A stretch of DNA of 64,000 nt, from the NCBI GenBank assembly GCA_030248215.1, contig JASANG010000336.1, positions 1-64,000 on the forward strand. The letters run 5' to 3'. Below the pieces are notes generated by a model, which was not told where the DNA came from, searched no databases, and saw only the letters and a list, made by a program, of their open reading frames with translations. A program made the position numbers and the translations under genes. Of the stretch, positions 24,050-64,000 are shown piece by piece. This stretch comes from Enoplolaimus lenunculus (lineage: Eukaryota > Nematoda > Enoplea > Enoplida > Thoracostomopsidae). Within the stretch, counting starts at the first letter, position 1; each line of letters begins with the position of its first letter.

Positions 24050-24245
24050 GGGCACGCTGCAGAAAATGTGTGTCAAACTCACCGAAATAGGCTCTACGAG
24101 ACTAAGTACACAAACTGAGTCAAATTCTACTCTGCCAGAGTGAAATTCGACTCGCTTAGTCGCATATTTGACTCAGTTTGGTAGTGTCATAGAGCCTGCT
24201 TCGGAGAGAGTCAATTTGACTAACCATGTTTTGCAGTGTAGCGCT
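24050..24245. mobile_element. small inverted-repeat element
   Basis: The left part CACGCTGCAGAAAATG mirrors the right CATGTTTTGCAGTGTA. TAGGCTCTACGAGACT and ACAAACTGAGTCAAAT on the left mirror GACTCAGTTTGGTAGTGTCA and ATAGAGCC on the right. This is a MITE-like hairpin of unknown family. Confidence 0.45.
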
Positions 24246-24357
24246 TTGCTCGGCTAACAATTTATTTTGGAGTTTCTCCGCCTACAAAAATGAAAGATGC
24301 TGTTTGAAATGTGAAAAGCTTTTAGAGTAACATTTTCTTTCAGACACAGAACCCAAG

Positions 24358-24764
24358 CAGGGTGCAATCGGAATTCCAGTTCCGGTAGGGAACCCGACAT
24401 TTTTCATTATCCGGTTCCGGTAAGAAATCCGGTATTTTTTCACCGGAATTTTCGGTATTGAAATTTTTTTCTCATTCAAAAATCTAAGAAAAATTGGCAT
24501 ATTATTCTAACTTATTTATCTAAAATTGTAGGAGCGTGTATTGCCAAAATTTTCAATTTGTGCCATACTCCATAATTAATCATATGTTTTCACCTCCTGC
24601 ATTTGTTTCCGGATTTTGGCATTCTAAATGGCGTATTTACAGCATTAAAAGCGATAAAATAGCGCTTAAAAATGAATTTTTCGCTAACAAATATTTTTAT
24701 TTTCCGGTTCCGGTACTTTTTTAACTTGCCGGTTCCGGTATTTTATAATTCCGGTTGCACCCTG
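24358..24764. mobile_element. CAGGGTGCAA-family hAT-like MITE
   Basis: Begins CAGGGTGCAATCGGAATTCC and ends CCGGTTGCACCCTG. The flanking octamers AACCCAAG and AACCCATG match at 7 of 8 positions. The interior resembles the copy at 17231-17627. Confidence 0.8.
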
Positions 24765-27533
24765 AACCCATGACTTCACAACTTATTCAAACCCTAACGC
24801 TAAGTGATTTCTTATATACCAAAACCCAGATCAGTCCAAAAGCACTTTATCAGCGATTCTAGCTGTCTGAATAGTGATCAGCTTGGTGTGGGGTTGGGGG
24901 AGGGGCGACAGCCCCATCCTGCTTAGTGTTCTTTCGAAATGCGGAAGGTTCAAGGAAACTGCAGTCTTTCCCTGAGAGAAAAAGCGCAAAATTGATTCAA
25001 ACTTTCTGGAAGTAACATGGGAAGGATAGCAAAAATAACGGAAACTCAGTGATAAAAATAACGGAAATAAAACGGATTTTGAATTGTAAGTTTCAAAAAT
25101 GTTTTATTTTTCTGCCAACACAACTGTGGCGCGTATAAAATCACCGGTCGTTCAAAAATTTCAAAGAAAAAATGGCAGATGCATCCAAATTTTTAAGATT
25201 TTGGATGAATTTTTAATGCATATTTCATTTTGAAAAATTGCAGCATCTGTAACAAAAAATTGCGAGATATATACGTGACTTATAACAAATTCAAAAATTA
25301 CAATTTTCGGTATTTCTATACCGCAAACGGACACCGATTTTTACCGGAAACGGAAACGAATATCCGGTTACACTACTGGTAGGCAACATTTTAGATAAAT
25401 GTAAATACTATGATTAAAATATTAAATTGACGATGTCGCAATGTTTTCAGCTCCCTGTGATAAGCAAGTACTATCCGGTCAATTCCTTTGGCCGGCCGAC
25501 CGGTCGGTTCCTGGCCAGTGCACAACACTATTTCACAGAGAATTAATCTATACCGTGTCCAGTAGTATTTTGTTGTACGTTTTGAGAGCGATATTTCAAT
25601 TTTTGGACTTTCACTTTTGGTATATAATACGCAATAGAAGCTCATGCAACAGATTTATTGGTAACAATACAATATCGCAATTATGATATACAGAACAAAA
25701 AGTAAAACACAATCAAACTTAGTTTTTGTGATCCGCATTTATTTCCATAAAAACAATCTGCAAAATGTCAAAAATAATTTTAACATTCATTTTGAAAAAC
25801 TTGTCAATAAAAATTTTCAAAATTACTCTTTGGTAATAAAGATAAATACAGACAAGTTCGTTGAAGGCACAACTTTTATAAAAATGCCAACTTCTATTAC
25901 CGAAATTGCGCAAGTATCCGGAAAAATTATTATCGGAGCCGGTATTCGCTTTTCTGCTGGAAACGGTTGCAGGCTTCCGATCATATCGCGGATGCAACCA
26001 GGATGCGATATATCAATAATACTGGAGTTGGATACTTCAGTATCTGGTACTGTCCGAGTGACAGCAGACGAAGCCGGATAGGATATGCAAGGATGTCATG
26101 GGGGAAAATTTCAACCCCGCCGCGTGAAACTTTTCCTGGTGATCCTCGCAGGGACTCCTTGGAAATCTCTAATAACCCACCCTTATGCTGTCAACATAAT
26201 ATGTAAATTTAGATTAATAAAACAAACTTAAAATCTTGACTATTACAACTTGCAACAAAATCAAAATGTTAACATATTTTGCATGTTTAAAAATACCATA
26301 GCACTATTGTATAATTTTAAGCACAGATTTGGACACAAACTGGAATATTTCGTTCAATACTGTTGGATAATTACAAAATATCAAAATATCTACGTTTAGA
26401 TTTATCACCTTTATATTCTAAGGTACTTATTATCGAATTCCAAAATATAATTTTTTAATATTAATCAAAGCCAAGGATGCCATGACGGGTCCATTCGGCA
26501 CAAATTGTCTAAATTTGTTGCAGCCAAAATCAACGTTTTCACTGTGCTTTCTCCATTTTCAAATATTGCTAATGCTAAAAAATAACACCGTAAATCCAAT
26601 AAAAGCTAAAATATCAAGTGACACCGAATCCACGATTTGACCGAATACGAATCCATTGCTAATTTGCCGAATCCGAAGCACATCCGAGTCTTACATGTTG
26701 TAAATTTCAGATATATCTAGAATTTGTCTCAAGTATATTAGCAAAGGAATGCCGGCCGATATATAACAAGAAATTTTATTGTTTAAAAATGAAAAATTAA
26801 TATATTGTTGAACATTGCTAGGTTCGACTTTTGGATTGCGCAGTCCGCTGTGCAAGAAAACGCTGCTACGTAGACATTTTTTTACGTTTGTCAAAATGCT
26901 ATTTTTAGCATCAACACAAACGGTTTTTTGAAATGTGAAAGGGATTTGTACTTTTGACACGAGCCCGAAGCGTGTTAAATTTAAATTTAAGTGCTAGTAC
27001 TCACATAAAAAATTCTTAGCATTACATCGGTTAGTAATACGGACTGGTTTGAGCTCTCTAGAACCACGCAAAGACTAAAACATACTTGTCTGTCGACTAT
27101 TGATTGAAGACACGGCTTTGTTTACCATTTGAATCTGTTTGTCAAGTTCGCTCAAACTCCCATCCGACTGCAACAAGATCCAACATCAAAAACAATATTG
27201 AATACAGTAATTGTTTAGGTTTCTCATTAGTTTACCACAAAGTAAATTGGTTTTTGGTGAACTGTATGACTGCACAGACATACACACAATGTTTATTGTT
27301 AGTGTACACCGAAATAATCTGCAGAAAACACGCCTATGTTAAGTCTTCCGCTGATATTTTAGTGCAATACATACTCTGTACACGAAATAAGGTCCTTGAA
27401 AACGTTGATCCACTAAACTTATGAAAGCTATAGAGTGATCAGCAGTTAAGGACAAAATTAAGGGCGCAACGAGCGCGACCTGATGCGTCTAGAGACACGG
27501 CAGCAGTCGTCTCAAATAGCGGTTGCAAACGTG

Positions 27534-27539
27534 TTTATT
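27534..27539 (-). terminator. AATAAA polyadenylation signal for TRRAP
   Basis: TTTATT on the plus strand gives AATAAA on the minus strand, 60 nt downstream of the TRRAP stop codon at 27601-27599. Its position is plausible for 3' end formation. The cleavage site itself is not visible. Confidence 0.5.
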
Positions 27540-27598
27540 AACAAATTAACAATTACCAGCAATCGCAGTTGCGGTCGCAGTTATTTTCGCAGTAACCG

Positions 27599-63616
<36,018 letters not shown>

Positions 63617-64000
63617 CTGTAATTAAAGGTGAAACAAATTAAAAAAAATTAAACATATAATAATCACTAAGTTAAACTTTAGTAACCTTGATGATATTTT
63701 ACGATCCAACTGTGGTAAAAAGCGTCATGAAGATTTTTTGAAAACTAAAAGACTTAAAAACAGTTTTATGCTATTTTTAAATAAAAAATGTAAACAAAAT
63801 CATGTAGCTTACATCTTGAATTAAATAATCATGCTATTCATTGCCTACATTAAATGAAATATCAATAATTCCATTCATTTTTGACTTTTCCAGCCAAACT
63901 TATTTCGACCCGAGAGTTAATATCACATAATTCCAAAATTTTAAGCCAAATTGTGAATAAACCGTGTTAATTTTTCAACACTTGCATCATACAAAATCTG
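63617..64000 (-). other. TRRAP intron at the right edge
   Basis: AT-rich sequence upstream of the acceptor before the exon starting at 63616. No further exon was recognised before the window ends. Confidence 0.6.

Larger units (their letters stand above)
22364..27598. other. MITE-rich gap between convergent JmjC and TRRAP 3' ends
   Basis: No host gene was recognised. Repeats fill much of it: a composite of CAGGGTATAATCG/CAGGGTGCAACC-type ends at 22418-23045, a TA-family MITE fragment to 23546, a small inverted repeat at about 24050-24245, a hAT-like MITE at 24358-24764, and related TCCGGTTACAC-type sequence near 25000-25385. The stretch from 25400 to 27480 is AT-rich, with open frames that look random. 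Confidence 0.6.

Noticed and set aside
27104-27424. Plus-strand open frame before the TRRAP end
   Set aside because: No recognisable domain, splice support or start context; the composition is like its surroundings.

Overview
Eukaryotic nuclear DNA from an animal. The coding exons are split by GT-AG introns from 46 bp to about 18.7 kb, the recognisable genes are animal-type (TUT1/Star-PAP, a JmjC hydroxylase, TRRAP), and the non-coding DNA is full of short inverted-repeat transposons. The species cannot be read from the sequence. Degenerate CTTAGG/TTAGGC-like patches would suit a nematode, but that is only a guess.

Layout. (1) About 360-6364, plus strand: the 3' part of a TUT1/Star-PAP-like nucleotidyltransferase gene; its 5' end lies left of the window or is unclear. 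(2) 6365-10892: intergenic, with a TA-flanked MITE, a 1.2-kb inverted-repeat element around 90-bp tandem repeats, and the 3' end of a Jockey-like LINE. (3) 10893-22363, plus: a nine-exon gene for a 593-residue protein with an N-terminal membrane anchor, a thioredoxin-like segment and a C-terminal JmjC/cupin-8 dioxygenase domain. (4) 22364-27598: a MITE-rich gap between two convergent gene ends. (5) 27599-63616, minus: the C-terminal 26 exons of TRRAP (FAT, kinase-like and C-terminal regions), running off the right edge. (6) Inside the 18,653-bp TRRAP intron at 35244-53896, on the opposite strand, lies a complete gene at 39396-52726. Its 11 phase-compatible exons encode about 1,809 residues: ankyrin repeats, an armadillo/HEAT-like region, a huge (CAA)n-encoded low-complexity tract, a pseudokinase and a KEN-like C-terminus. 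This RNase L/IRE1-like architecture is the most notable object in the window.

The exon models were built by hand from splice consensus, reading phase and remembered family sequences. For the JmjC gene, TRRAP and the nested gene, every junction keeps phase and the total length is a multiple of three. The TUT1 model still has two unresolved places. No search could be run, so family assignments rest on motif recognition.

The genes have no evident operon-like cooperation. TUT1 (RNA tailing), the JmjC protein (probable hydroxylase) and TRRAP (SAGA/NuA4 scaffold) are neighbours by position only. The host-in-intron arrangement of TRRAP and the RNase L-like gene is the one structural link.
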